This document shows, one piece after another, positions 14,767-23,719 of a stretch of 24,115 nucleotides of DNA. This stretch comes from Cloacimonetes bacterium UBA4175 (lineage in GTDB: Bacteria; Cloacimonadota; Cloacimonadia; Cloacimonadales; Cloacimonadaceae). The position numbers were made by a program, and so were the translations under genes. How positions within the stretch are numbered: the stretch's first letter is position 1; the number at the start of each line of letters is the position of its first letter. Location of the stretch: contig DFUX01000012.1 in assembly GCA_002379855.1 (NCBI GenBank), positions 1 through 24,115 of the forward strand, written 5' to 3'. Below the pieces are notes generated by a model, which worked only from the letters and a program-made list of their open reading frames with translations, did not search any database and was not told the origin of the DNA.

Positions 14767-15753
14767 ATGACAATAGAAGAGATACACGCCCGGGTGCTGT
14801 CCAGTTCGGCGGTCTTGGACGATGTGCGGGCCGAGATCGGCAAAGTGATTGTGGGGCAGGAAAACATCATCAACCGCCTGTTGATCGGCATGCTGGCCAA
14901 TGGGCATGTGCTGATCGAGGGTGTTCCGGGGCTGGCCAAGACCTTGATTATCAGCACACTGGCCCGAGTTTTTGCGGCAAGCTATAAACGAATCCAGTTC
15001 ACTCCCGATCTGCTGCCTGCGGACATCACCGGCACCCTGATCTACAATCAGAAAACTGGGGAGTTTACCCCCAAAAAAGGTCCGATCTTTGCTAATTTTA
15101 TCCTGGCCGACGAGATTAACCGCGCGCCTTCCAAGGTGCAATCGGCACTGCTGGAAGCCATGCAGGAACACACGGTGACCATCGGCGACACCACCTATCA
15201 GCTGCCCGAACCTTTCTTTGTGATGGCAACCCAGAACCCCATCGAGCATGAGGGCACCTATCCTCTGCCTGAAGCGCAGGTTGACCGCTTTTTGATGAAA
15301 CTGAAGATCAAGTATCCCAGCCTGCGGGAAGAGAAGCTGATCCTGGACAGAATGGTGTCGGGAGCGGAGATTCTGGTGGAGCCGGTGCTGCAGCCTCTGG
15401 CCCTGAAAGCCATGCGCGAGGTGATCAACGAAATCTACATGGAAGACAAACTCAAGGACTACATCCTCAATCTGGTACACGCCACCCGCCATCCGGAACG
15501 CTATCCCAGGATATCCGCGATGAATGGCCTGATCCAGTATGGAGCCTCGCCCCGGGCCACCATCTATCTTGCCAGGGCAGCCAAAGCCCACGCCTATCTG
15601 GAACACCGCGGTTATGTAATCCCGGACGACATCAAAGCCATCGGCAAAGACGTGTTGCGGCACAGGATTATCCTCTCCTACGAGGCGGAAGCTGAGCAGG
15701 TGAGCTGCGAAGAACTGATCACCCGGATCTTCGACGAGATAGAGGTTCCTTAA
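14767..15753 (+). CDS. MoxR-family AAA+ ATPase
   Basis: 328 aa from ATG 14767 with AAGGAG (14756-14761) at 5 nt; an upstream TTG at 14737 is disfavoured. Walker A is GVPGLAKT (52-59), Walker B is ILADE (112-116), and sensor 1 is at Asn157 (ATQNP). The signature EAMQEHTVTIG and the YPLPEAQVDRF segment are those of MoxR proteins. MoxR ATPases act as chaperones that help load metals or cofactors into, or mature, partner complexes, often together with von Willebrand A proteins encoded beside them, as here. This is the first gene of the Bat operon; the DUF58 gene follows 12 nt later. Confidence 0.96.
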   Translation: MTIEEIHARVLSSSAVLDDVRAEIGKVIVGQENIINRLLIGMLANGHVLIEGVPGLAKTLIISTLARVFAASYKRIQFTPDLLPADITGTLIYNQKTGEFTPKKGPIFANFILADEINRAPSKVQSALLEAMQEHTVTIGDTTYQLPEPFFVMATQNPIEHEGTYPLPEAQVDRFLMKLKIKYPSLREEKLILDRMVSGAEILVEPVLQPLALKAMREVINEIYMEDKLKDYILNLVHATRHPERYPRISAMNGLIQYGASPRATIYLARAAKAHAYLEHRGYVIPDDIKAIGKDVLRHRIILSYEAEAEQVSCEELITRIFDEIEVP

Positions 15754-15765
15754 CAAAGGCACGCC

Positions 15766-16659
15766 ATGCCCACCCGCACCCCGGCAGACATCCTCTCCCG
15801 GATACGCAAGATCGAGATTCGCACCAAAAATGTGGTCAGCGAGATCTTTTCGGGAGAGTATCACTCCAGTTTCAAAGGACAGGGTCTGGAGTTCGCGGAG
15901 GTGAGGGAGTATCAGGCGGGAGACGCGTATCGTGACATCGACTGGAACGTTTCCGCCCGCCTTGGGGTTCCGTATGTGAAGAAGTATCAGGAGACCCGCG
16001 AACTGAACGTGGTGTTTGTGGTGGATGTGTCGGCTTCCCAAAACTTTGGCACCCGCCAGATGCTCAAACGCGAGCGTCTGGCTGAGATCATTGCCCTGCT
16101 TTCCTTTTCCGCCCTGTCAAACAACGACAAGGTGGGGCTGATCATGTATTCCTCGTGTCTGGAGAAATACCTTCCCGCCCGCAAAGGGCGCAACAAAGCA
16201 TTGCAGATTCTCAGGGACGTGCTCTATCTCGATCCCGCGCAGCCGGGCACATCTTTGGCTGGAGCTTTCGACTATGCCAACCGGGTGCTTAAAAAGCGCT
16301 CGGTGGTTTTTGTGCTTTCGGATTTTCTGGATCAGGATTATGACAAACCCCTGCGCATCCTGGCCAGCAAACACGACGTGATCGCCATCCAGGTGCTGGA
16401 CGAAGCGGAACTTGAGCTGCCCAGGGCGGGCATCCTGAGCCTGGTCGATCCCGAAACCGGACAAACCCTATATCTGAACAGCTCGGATGAGAGGACGCGC
16501 AAGGCATACAGCCGTGAAGTGCAACAGCAGCAGGAAAAGCTGTTGGATAATCTCAGGCAATTCAGGGTGGATCATCTGCTGCTCCGACCCGCAGATTCGC
16601 ATGTGGACGCCCTGCGCGAGTTCTTTGAGCGCAGGAAGCTGCGCTGGAGACGGCGATGA
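15766..16659 (+). CDS. DUF58 protein with von Willebrand A-like domain
   Basis: 297 aa, cytoplasmic. The DUF58 signature EFAEVREYQAGDAYRDIDWN spans about 42-61 and is followed by a VWA-like fold with a MIDAS-type DVSAS (Asp87, Ser89, Ser91). DUF58 proteins are almost always encoded next to moxR and are believed to be its partner or adaptor. ATG 15766 has only a weak AAGG upstream, suggesting translation largely coupled to moxR. The stop overlaps the next start (ATGA at 16656-16659). Confidence 0.93.
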   Translation: MPTRTPADILSRIRKIEIRTKNVVSEIFSGEYHSSFKGQGLEFAEVREYQAGDAYRDIDWNVSARLGVPYVKKYQETRELNVVFVVDVSASQNFGTRQMLKRERLAEIIALLSFSALSNNDKVGLIMYSSCLEKYLPARKGRNKALQILRDVLYLDPAQPGTSLAGAFDYANRVLKKRSVVFVLSDFLDQDYDKPLRILASKHDVIAIQVLDEAELELPRAGILSLVDPETGQTLYLNSSDERTRKAYSREVQQQQEKLLDNLRQFRVDHLLLRPADSHVDALREFFERRKLRWRRR

Positions 16660-17594
16660 CGAAACTTCGCGTCCTGTTGCTGCTGGTGTTTCTGCTGTCC
16701 GGAATTACCTGTGTGCCGGCGCTGTCCCTGAAACAAAGCCTTGAAGAAGCTGACGACCTCAGCGTGGGCGACCGTTTCATCCTCAATATCCGCGGAGATG
16801 AACCCCTGGAGTCTGTGGAATTGCCGGATACCCTGACTAACTTTCACATCCTGAAGGTGGAGGAAAAGGACAAGGGGACAGAAAAAGCCTGGCTCCGCCT
16901 GACCATTGTGCCTTTGCTGCCTGGTTCGCAGAGCTTTCCCGGACTGCGGGTCAGATCGGCTAAAGATACCGGAGAGAGCGCTTTAACAAACAGATTCCGG
17001 CTCAATATCATAGCCGTGAGAGCCCAGGGCGACACCCTGCTGGCCGATCTGAAGCCCCTTTCCAAATATCCCCTCCAATTGCCGGGCTGGCTGTATCCGC
17101 TGCTTCTGCTGGCGGGAGCAGCCCTGCTTCTGCTCTCCTGGCTCTTGAACCGCAAGAAGGAAAAACCAAGCGAAGCGCCAGCCGCCACCAAACCCCCGGA
17201 AACCATTGAACCAGAGGCGGACTGGCAGGCAGCGCTGCGTGAACTGGACGAACTGCGTGCCAGAAACCTGCTTGCCAAAGGAGAGCTGGTGCTGCATCAC
17301 TTCGAGCTGTCGCTCATCCAGCGCAGGTTTATGGAGCGCCGTCTGGGTCTGCCCGCAGTGGAAATGACCACCTCCGAGATTCGCCGGGCTTTGGCAGGCA
17401 GGCTACAGGACAATCCAGCCCCGGTGCTGGGTTTCCTTGCCTATTGCGACAAAGTGAAGTTCGCGCGCTACATTCCCGACCCCGGGGAGATCAGGGAGGC
17501 TGAAGACTGGCTGCGGCGGTGGCTGCTGTCCTTTCAGCCCGCGGCGCCAGAGACTTACCCCACCGGGGAGGAGAGCCATGCTCCGCTTCGCTAA
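16656..17594 (+). CDS. Small membrane protein of the Bat operon (BatD/DUF4381-like)
   Basis: 312 aa. It has a signal peptide at 1-23 (LLLLVFLLSGI, cleavage near VPA), a periplasmic beta-rich segment ~25-130 (FHILKVEEKDKG, RLTIVPLLPGSQSFPGLRV) that resembles a single BatD-type repeat, a membrane helix ~145-165, and a cytoplasmic ~140-residue helical tail. The tail (ALRELDELRARNLL, FELSLIQRRFMERRLGLP, YCDKVKFARYIP) resembles the cytoplasmic tail of BatD and DUF4381 proteins. The gene overlaps the DUF58 gene by 4 nt and batA by 17 nt, so it belongs to the operon. Role inferred: a membrane anchor or partner for the VWA proteins. The family name is less certain than for its neighbours. Confidence 0.75.
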   Translation: MTKLRVLLLLVFLLSGITCVPALSLKQSLEEADDLSVGDRFILNIRGDEPLESVELPDTLTNFHILKVEEKDKGTEKAWLRLTIVPLLPGSQSFPGLRVRSAKDTGESALTNRFRLNIIAVRAQGDTLLADLKPLSKYPLQLPGWLYPLLLLAGAALLLLSWLLNRKKEKPSEAPAATKPPETIEPEADWQAALRELDELRARNLLAKGELVLHHFELSLIQRRFMERRLGLPAVEMTTSEIRRALAGRLQDNPAPVLGFLAYCDKVKFARYIPDPGEIREAEDWLRRWLLSFQPAAPETYPTGEESHAPLR

Positions 17595-18576
17595 TCCCTG
17601 GTGGTTGCTTGGCCTGGGGCTGATCCCGCTTTACCTGCTTTACCAATTCAAATGGAGCCGTCCCCGCAAGCTGCGCCTACCCTTCAACCGCTTGGATCTG
17701 CTGCGCCGCATCCAGGGAGAGGGAAAGCTGTGGGAGAGCCTCTTTCCCATCCTCAAAGCCCTCATTCTGACCTGTCTGGTTCTGGCTATTGCCCAACCCC
17801 GCTGGGGCAGGGGAGAGCGTGACATCAGCCGCAAGGGAGTGGATATCATCCTGGCGGTGGATATCAGCGGATCGATGCTGGCGGTGGATTTTGCCCCCAA
17901 CAACCGGCTGGGAGCGGCGGTAAGCGTGGCCAAGGACTTCATTAAAAAGCGTCCCAATGACCGCTTTGGTCTGGTTGCTTTCTCTGAATACGCCCTCACC
18001 CAAAGCCCGCTGACTTTCGACCATCCAGCGATGCTGGAGCAGCTTGGCAAGTTACAGGTGAACGAGGACGCCTCCGGCACGGCCATTGGCATGGGTCTTG
18101 CCAAAGCTGTGGCGCGCCTGAAAGACAGCGATGCCAAGAGCAAGACCGTGATCCTGATCACCGATGGCGTCAGCAACACCGGGGAGATCGACCCCATCAG
18201 CGCCGCCAAGATGGCCAAAGCTTTCGGGATCAAGGTCTATCCCATCGGTGTGGGACGGGGCGGATATGTGGATTTTCCCATGGTTGATCCCCTCTTTGGC
18301 ACTTTCTATCAAAAAGCGTTGGTGGAATTGGACATGGAGACCCTGAACGAGGTCGCCGCCATCACTGGCACGGGGAAAGCCGCCAGAGCGGGGGATGAGA
18401 GCCAGTTGCAGGCCATCATGCAGCAGATCGACCGCCTGGAAAAGACGGAATACAACCTGCAAATCCGCTATGTGTGGGAGGAGAAGTTTCCCCTGCTGCT
18501 CTGGATCGCCTTTATCCTGCTGGTTTTAGAACTTGCGCTGCGGCTCTGGCTGCTGCCGATCCTGCCGGAGAGTTGA
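17578..18576 (+). CDS. batA: BatA: membrane protein with von Willebrand A domain
   Basis: 332 aa. Two N-terminal membrane segments (about 8-22 and 57-72) flank a basic loop, and a third lies near the C-terminus (LLLWIAFILLVLELALRLWLL). The VWA domain occupies ~88-290, with the MIDAS residues Asp95/Ser97/Ser99 (DISGSM), Thr168 (SGTAIG) and Asp196 (ITDG) all present, so metal-dependent protein binding should be intact. The domain order matches BatA of Bacteroides, where the Bat operon was linked to aerotolerance. The start codon overlaps the preceding gene; GGGGAGGAG upstream is a strong ribosome-binding site. The stop abuts the batB ATG. Confidence 0.93.
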   Translation: MLRFANPWWLLGLGLIPLYLLYQFKWSRPRKLRLPFNRLDLLRRIQGEGKLWESLFPILKALILTCLVLAIAQPRWGRGERDISRKGVDIILAVDISGSMLAVDFAPNNRLGAAVSVAKDFIKKRPNDRFGLVAFSEYALTQSPLTFDHPAMLEQLGKLQVNEDASGTAIGMGLAKAVARLKDSDAKSKTVILITDGVSNTGEIDPISAAKMAKAFGIKVYPIGVGRGGYVDFPMVDPLFGTFYQKALVELDMETLNEVAAITGTGKAARAGDESQLQAIMQQIDRLEKTEYNLQIRYVWEEKFPLLLWIAFILLVLELALRLWLLPILPES

Positions 18577-19551
18577 ATGAACCTGTATTCACAACAAAAC
18601 CTCTGGCTGCTGCTCATCCTGATCCCCGCGGTTCTGCTGCTAACGCGTCTGAAAACAAGGCGTCTGCGCCGTTTCACCCGCTTTGCCGAGCCTCAGTTCG
18701 CGCCCGAATATCTGCGGCGCCTGTCGCCCTTTTATCTGACCCTCAAACTGGTGCTGGCTTTATTGGGGCTGGTCTTTCTGATCTTTGCTCTCGCCCGCCC
18801 GCAATGGGATGTTGAGACCCGGGAGCTTACTTCCCAGGGTCTGGATATCATGATCTGCCTGGACATCTCAAAGAGCATGGATGCCCAGGATATGACCCCA
18901 TCCCGCCTCCTGCGCGCCAAACTGCAGACCAAATCTTTCATCGACAGGCTCAAGGGTGACCGCGTGGGCATCATCGCCTTTGCCGGCAAAGCCACGTTGG
19001 AATGCCCGCTCACGGATGACTATGAGAGCGTTGCCCTGGTGCTCAGCAGCCTGGAAACTGACAGCGCCGTGCAACTGGGAACCGACATTGGGGCGGCCAT
19101 GGCTCTGGCTGAGAAGTCCTTCCTCAGTTCCGGCGGCAACAATGTATTGTTGCTTGTTTCCGATGGTGAGGATTTGGGCGGATCGTCTCTGCAGCAGGCT
19201 CAACGCCTGGCCTCAGCGGGAGCGCGCGTCTATACTTTGGGAGTGGGTTCCGCGGAAGGGGTGACCATCACCGATCCGGAAACCGGACGCAGCGCTTTCA
19301 GCCGCCTGGATGTTGAAAACCTTGAGAAGCTCGCTTCAGCCGGAAAGGGCAGATACTACGCGGTAACTCCCGGGCAAAATGAACTTGACCTGATCCTGCA
19401 AAACATCTATGCTGAGGAAAAGGGACGGGAGCGCAGCAAAAGCATCAGCACCTACAAGGAACAATACCACATCCCTGCCTTCCTCTCCCTGGCCTTCCTG
19501 CTGCTGGAAAGCCTGATCCTGCCTTTGCGCGGAAGGAGGAAGCAGGCATGA
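18577..19551 (+). CDS. batB: BatB: membrane protein with von Willebrand A domain
   Basis: 324 aa, a paralogue of BatA. Two N-terminal membrane segments (~9-23 and 56-73) and one C-terminal (IPAFLSLAFLLLESLIL). VWA domain with MIDAS Asp96/Ser98/Ser100 (DISKSM), Thr in LGTDIG, and Asp in VSDGED. The start at 18577 is immediately after the batA TGA, so translation is coupled. BatA and BatB are thought to form a membrane complex facing the periplasm. Confidence 0.93.
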   Translation: MNLYSQQNLWLLLILIPAVLLLTRLKTRRLRRFTRFAEPQFAPEYLRRLSPFYLTLKLVLALLGLVFLIFALARPQWDVETRELTSQGLDIMICLDISKSMDAQDMTPSRLLRAKLQTKSFIDRLKGDRVGIIAFAGKATLECPLTDDYESVALVLSSLETDSAVQLGTDIGAAMALAEKSFLSSGGNNVLLLVSDGEDLGGSSLQQAQRLASAGARVYTLGVGSAEGVTITDPETGRSAFSRLDVENLEKLASAGKGRYYAVTPGQNELDLILQNIYAEEKGRERSKSISTYKEQYHIPAFLSLAFLLLESLILPLRGRRKQA

Positions 19552-20171
19552 GCGCCCGAGGCCGCAAGACCTGGAGCCGGATTCTCTTCATCCTGGCTCT
19601 GCTGATCCTGCTCTTTCTCCTGGGCGAGCTCTTGCTGCGCCCCAGGGTGTTCAGGCACAGCCTGGCTTCCTCCGACTACCGGAGGGGCAGCTATTCCCAG
19701 GCGGAGCGGACCTGGAAAAGAGTCCAGGACGCCAAAGACGGCGACCCCATCCCCGAAGCGAGCCTGGGCAAGCTGCAATACAAACGGGGTGACTATGCCC
19801 AAGCCCGGCAGCGGCTGGAGGAGTCGATCAGGGAAAAGGATAAGCTCCCCGGCAGCCACTACGACCTGGGCAACGTGCTTTATCGCTCTGAAGATCTGGA
19901 TGCCGCGCTGGAACAGTATAAAAAGGCCATGCTGCTCGATCCCGGGGATAAGGACGCCAAGTCCAATTACGAACTGGTGCTGCGGCGCAAGGGTTACCAG
20001 CCTCCTCCGCAATCTTCCGGTGAGCAGGAGGAGCAGCAAAAGCAACCCCAGACATCGCCCCAGAACCGCGAACAATATGAAAACACCCTGAACGCCTTGG
20101 ATCAGAAGGAAGCCAGAGAACGCAACCGGCAGAGATCCAAAGCACCCGCCAAGGAGGGGAAGTGGTGGTAA
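19548..20171 (+). CDS. batC: BatC: TPR protein of the Bat operon
   Basis: 207 aa. One N-terminal membrane anchor (~11-30), then tetratricopeptide repeats over ~38-150 (YRRGSYSQAERTW, QYKRGDYAQARQRL, DLGNVLYRSEDLDAAL). A Gln/Glu/Pro-rich linker follows, and the tail ALDQKEARERNRQR ends in GKWW; BatC proteins commonly end with a similar basic, Trp-terminated tail. The TPR surface probably mediates protein contacts with BatA/BatB. It overlaps batB by 4 nt and batD by a few nt. Confidence 0.87.
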   Translation: MSARGRKTWSRILFILALLILLFLLGELLLRPRVFRHSLASSDYRRGSYSQAERTWKRVQDAKDGDPIPEASLGKLQYKRGDYAQARQRLEESIREKDKLPGSHYDLGNVLYRSEDLDAALEQYKKAMLLDPGDKDAKSNYELVLRRKGYQPPPQSSGEQEEQQKQPQTSPQNREQYENTLNALDQKEARERNRQRSKAPAKEGKWW

Positions 20172-21997
20172 AGAAAAGACTTATTGCTCTGGCACTGGCC
20201 CTCATGCTGTGCGCCGGATTGGGCGCGCAAGGGGTCAAAGTGCTCAGCTCGGTGAACAAAAACGTGATCTCGATGGCTGAACAACTGCAGCTTACCCTCA
20301 AGATCAGAAGTGACCATTCCCTCAAGCTCTCCGCGCCCCCCGCGCCGCAGGTGCCCGGCTTGATCTTTCGTAACGTGCTCAGCAGCTCTTCCAGCAGCAC
20401 CTCGATCATCAACGGCAAAATCAGCCGCGAGCATTCGCGGACTTTCACCTACATCTTCAATCCTTCCCGGAAGGGAAAATTCACCATTCCCGGCTTCACT
20501 CTGAATATTGGCAAGCGGGAATACCGCACCCGCGATATCGTGATCGAAGTGGTTGACCGTCCCCAAAGCTCCACGCCACAATACAGCCCCGATCCCTTTT
20601 ACAGCCCCTTCACCCAGAATTACTATGGCCGCAGCGACAGGGAAGGAGACAGCCGGGTGGTCTGCCTGCCCGAAAACCAGAGCGTGTATGTGGGACAGCC
20701 CGCTCTGATCCATTACTATCTTTATACCAATCAATGGGTTGGCTCTTACAATCTGGAGAGCGAAAAGGACTACGGCGGCTACGGAAAGTCGGTCTATGAG
20801 CAGCCCACCAGCCTGGATTATGAAGACGTCAGCTTCAATGGCAAACGCTATAAGAGGGCGCTGCTCAAGAGCATGGTGCTTTACCCCCAAAACACAGGCC
20901 GCTTGCAGGTTCCCACCCTGATCGGCACCATGCGTTTGCTGGATTATAGCTTCCTCAACAGGGACGTCCAGTCTTCACCCGCCTATCTGAACGTCAAAGC
21001 TCTGCCCGCCGGAGCCCCCAAGGCCTTCACCGGAGCTGTGGGTTCCTTCACCGTGAGCCAGAGCGTTTCCCAGACGCAGCCCAGTTTGGGAGAGGCGGTA
21101 ACAGTCACAGTCAAGATCAGCGGGAAAGGGAATTTCAGCCAGTTCACCGCGCCGCCCTGGCCTGCCCAAAACGGTTTCCAGATTTCGGAACCCATGGTGC
21201 AGGACAAGCTCAGCACAGGCATCGAGGGCACCCGCACCATCTACTATACGCTGCTGCCCCAGCAAACAGGGGAGTTCACCCTGCAGAGCTTCCAGTTTTC
21301 CTGGTTCGACACCGCTTCCCAAAGCTACCGCAGCTACCGGGGGCCGGCCTTGAAACTGAAGGTCAAACAGGCCAACGTGCTATCCTATTTTTCCGGCATC
21401 CTGCAGCCGGACAAACCCAAAACCCTCAATCCCGCGGTGCTGAAAGCTTCCTATCCCCAGTTCCGCTTTTATACCAGGCAGCCCTGGTATTGGCTGGCGG
21501 TGGCTGTGATTCTGCTCTCGCTCGCCGTCTCAGGTTTTGTGGCCCGTGAGCGCTCCCTCAAGCGCAGGGATCCCGCGGCCTGGGCGCAGAAAAGTTCCGC
21601 CCGTGTCCTGGACAAGTATTTGCGCAAGGCCACCGATAAAGCCCGCGAGATGTCGGGAGAGTTCTATCCTTTGGCGGAAACCGGACTCATGGACTATCTG
21701 GGGCGCAATTACGGTGTCTCGCGCGGCCTGAGCACCGCGGAGGCGCTGGATGTCCTGCGCAGCAAAGGCGTTCCGCAAGACATTCTGCGGCAATTGGAAG
21801 ACTTTTTCCTGCTTTGCCAGAAGGCGCGCTATATGCCCGGAGGCTTGGACGCCACCGCGATCCAGGACTCCCTTTCCCGACTGCGAAGCCTGGTGCAGGC
21901 GCTTATCCGCTTCAAAAACTCTCAGGGGGGAGGCTGGCGGGGCAGGAAAGGAAACTCTTCCGCAGAACCCAATACCCGGGAGGACAGCGAGTTATGA
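20165..21997 (+). CDS. batD: BatD: large membrane-anchored protein of the Bat operon
   Basis: 610 aa from GTG 20165; the adjacent GTG 20162 is possible, but AGGAGG (20152-20157) is better spaced to 20165. Signal peptide with cleavage near GLGAQ (about 21). Beta-rich periplasmic region with features of BatD (SVNKNVISMAEQLQLTLKI, SSSSSSTSIINGKISREHSR, FTIPGFTLNIGKREYRT, and a second block starting FTVSQSVSQTQPSLGEAVTV). Membrane helix near 440-460 (WYWLAVAVILLSLAVSGFV). The cytoplasmic C-terminal tail resembles that of the small protein at 16656. It overlaps batE by 4 nt (ATGA). Confidence 0.92.
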   Translation: MVKKRLIALALALMLCAGLGAQGVKVLSSVNKNVISMAEQLQLTLKIRSDHSLKLSAPPAPQVPGLIFRNVLSSSSSSTSIINGKISREHSRTFTYIFNPSRKGKFTIPGFTLNIGKREYRTRDIVIEVVDRPQSSTPQYSPDPFYSPFTQNYYGRSDREGDSRVVCLPENQSVYVGQPALIHYYLYTNQWVGSYNLESEKDYGGYGKSVYEQPTSLDYEDVSFNGKRYKRALLKSMVLYPQNTGRLQVPTLIGTMRLLDYSFLNRDVQSSPAYLNVKALPAGAPKAFTGAVGSFTVSQSVSQTQPSLGEAVTVTVKISGKGNFSQFTAPPWPAQNGFQISEPMVQDKLSTGIEGTRTIYYTLLPQQTGEFTLQSFQFSWFDTASQSYRSYRGPALKLKVKQANVLSYFSGILQPDKPKTLNPAVLKASYPQFRFYTRQPWYWLAVAVILLSLAVSGFVARERSLKRRDPAAWAQKSSARVLDKYLRKATDKAREMSGEFYPLAETGLMDYLGRNYGVSRGLSTAEALDVLRSKGVPQDILRQLEDFFLLCQKARYMPGGLDATAIQDSLSRLRSLVQALIRFKNSQGGGWRGRKGNSSAEPNTREDSEL

Positions 21998-22743
21998 AAA
22001 GATTAGTGCTTATCCTGTTTGCCGTGTTGGCGCTAAACTGGCTGCTGGCTGAGGACGAAATCAGCAGTTCCCTTCCCCAGAGCCGTTCACCCCGCCAGGA
22101 ACAGTTAGAAAGCCTGCAAAAGCAGGCCGCGGATGGTTTGCGCAATGCCGACCTCTATTACAATATCGGAGTCCTGCACTATCAACTGGGCAGCCCCGGG
22201 CAGGCTCAACTGTGGTTTCTGCGCGCTCTCAGGCTCAACTCCGCCCATCGCCTGGCCAGGGAAAACGTGGCTTTCATCCAGTCACTGCACCCCACCGAGC
22301 ACATGGCTCCGCCTCCGGCCTTTGTTATGCAGATCATGTTCAATATCTACGCTTTCTTTTCACTCAACCGCCTGGCTGTGCTGGTGCTGGTTTTGGGGCT
22401 GCTCTGCGCTCTCAGCCTGCATTGGTTGCTGCACTATCCGCCTCAGCGGGAGCGGGCCTTTCCGCTCCTTGTGCTGCTGATCGTGGGCGCTTTGTTTCTG
22501 GCGTCGCTTTTTACCCTGCTCTACAAAAGCTACCGTTTCCGGCATGATACACGCGCAGTGGTGATGCAGGAAGGAGCGCCGGTTCATGCCAGCCGCAGGG
22601 ATGGAAAAGCGCTTTATTACTTGCCGGAAGGCTATGTGGTCAATATCGTGGAACAAGGGGCTGACCGGATGGCGGTGGTGCTGCCGGATGGCTCCCGGGG
22701 CTGGATGGCGGCCCCGCATTTGGAACGTGTGGCTCAACAATAA
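21994..22743 (+). CDS. batE: BatE: TPR and SH3-like membrane protein
   Basis: 249 aa from ATG 21994 (GGGAGGAC just upstream; overlaps the batD stop). Signal or anchor segment 1-19, TPR-like helices ~45-98 (NADLYYNIGVLHYQLG, AQLWFLRALRLNSAH), two membrane helices (~124-147 and 155-178), and a C-terminal SH3-like domain ~185-245 (AVVMQEGAPVHASRRDG, YLPEGYVVNIVEQG, DGSRGWM). This is the standard BatE layout and closes the Bat set. No terminator follows, and the dehydrogenase starts 22 nt later. Confidence 0.88.
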   Translation: MKRLVLILFAVLALNWLLAEDEISSSLPQSRSPRQEQLESLQKQAADGLRNADLYYNIGVLHYQLGSPGQAQLWFLRALRLNSAHRLARENVAFIQSLHPTEHMAPPPAFVMQIMFNIYAFFSLNRLAVLVLVLGLLCALSLHWLLHYPPQRERAFPLLVLLIVGALFLASLFTLLYKSYRFRHDTRAVVMQEGAPVHASRRDGKALYYLPEGYVVNIVEQGADRMAVVLPDGSRGWMAAPHLERVAQQ

Positions 22744-22765
22744 TTACATCAGGGAGGATAAAGTT

Positions 22766-23719
22766 ATGAAACCATTGATTTTTGTGACCAAGAGGATACC
22801 CCAACCGGCTCTGGACCGGCTGGCTGAGGTTTTTGAGCTGAGGCTCAACCCACAGGACAAGGCGCTGTCCAAACAGCAACTCTGCGAAGCTGTCGGGAAC
22901 GCGGACGCCCTGCTCTGCCTGCTGACGGACTCCATCGACCGCGACGTGCTTTCCGCCGGGACGCGCCTCAAATGCGTCTCCAACTACGCCGTGGGATTCA
23001 ATAACATCGATGTGGAGTTTGCCACCCAGCGCGGCATCGCGGTCTGCAACACTCCCGGGGTGCTTACCGAGAGCACCGCCGACCTCACCTGGGCTTTGAT
23101 CATGAGCAGCGCCAGGCGCATTGTGGAAAGCGATAACTATTTGCGCGCCGGAAGCTTCACCGGCTGGGAACCGATGCTGATGCTGGGGCATGACGTCTTT
23201 GCCAAGACCCTGGGAATCGTAGGGATGGGCAGGATCGGCCAGGCCGTTGCCAGGCGCGCGGCAGGCTTTTCCATGCGGGTGCTCTATCACGATCCCGCGG
23301 CTGATGCCGCCAGCCTGCCCGCGGAATGGCAGGCTGCGACCCTGGAACAGCTTTGCCGAGAATCCGATTTTATCAGCCTGCATGCTCCGCTCACTCCGCA
23401 AACCCATCACCTGATTGGCAAGGAGCAGTTTGCCTGGATGAAGCCCTCCGCCATCCTCATCAATACAGCGCGGGGGCCCATCGTGGACGAAACGGCGCTT
23501 ATCGACGCGCTGCAAACGGGTAAAATCGCTGCCTGCGGACTGGATGTGTTTGAAAATGAACCCGAGGTTCCCGCCGCGTTGAGGGATTTACCCAACGCGG
23601 TGCTCTTGCCGCATATCGGCTCCGCCTCGCTGGAAACGCGCACCAAAATGGGACTGCTTGCCGCTGAGAACGCCATCGCAGTAGTCCTTGGGAAACAGCC
23701 TCCCGCGCGGGTCAACTGA
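22766..23719 (+). CDS. D-2-hydroxyacid dehydrogenase (glyoxylate/hydroxypyruvate reductase type)
   Basis: 317 aa from ATG 22766, with AGGGAGGA (22751-22758). NAD(P)-binding GMGRIG (153-158). Catalytic Arg236 (NTARGPIVDE), Glu265 (DVFENEP) and His283 (LPHIGSAS) are all present, so it should be active. Substrate-side motif NYAVGFNNID (73-82) is of the glyoxylate/hydroxypyruvate reductase branch. After the dinucleotide motif the beta2 strand ends in YHDP; an Asp there usually favours NADH over NADPH. The exact 2-oxoacid substrate cannot be read from sequence. The short gap to batE suggests read-through transcription, although the metabolic role seems unrelated. Confidence 0.94.
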   Translation: MKPLIFVTKRIPQPALDRLAEVFELRLNPQDKALSKQQLCEAVGNADALLCLLTDSIDRDVLSAGTRLKCVSNYAVGFNNIDVEFATQRGIAVCNTPGVLTESTADLTWALIMSSARRIVESDNYLRAGSFTGWEPMLMLGHDVFAKTLGIVGMGRIGQAVARRAAGFSMRVLYHDPAADAASLPAEWQAATLEQLCRESDFISLHAPLTPQTHHLIGKEQFAWMKPSAILINTARGPIVDETALIDALQTGKIAACGLDVFENEPEVPAALRDLPNAVLLPHIGSASLETRTKMGLLAAENAIAVVLGKQPPARVN

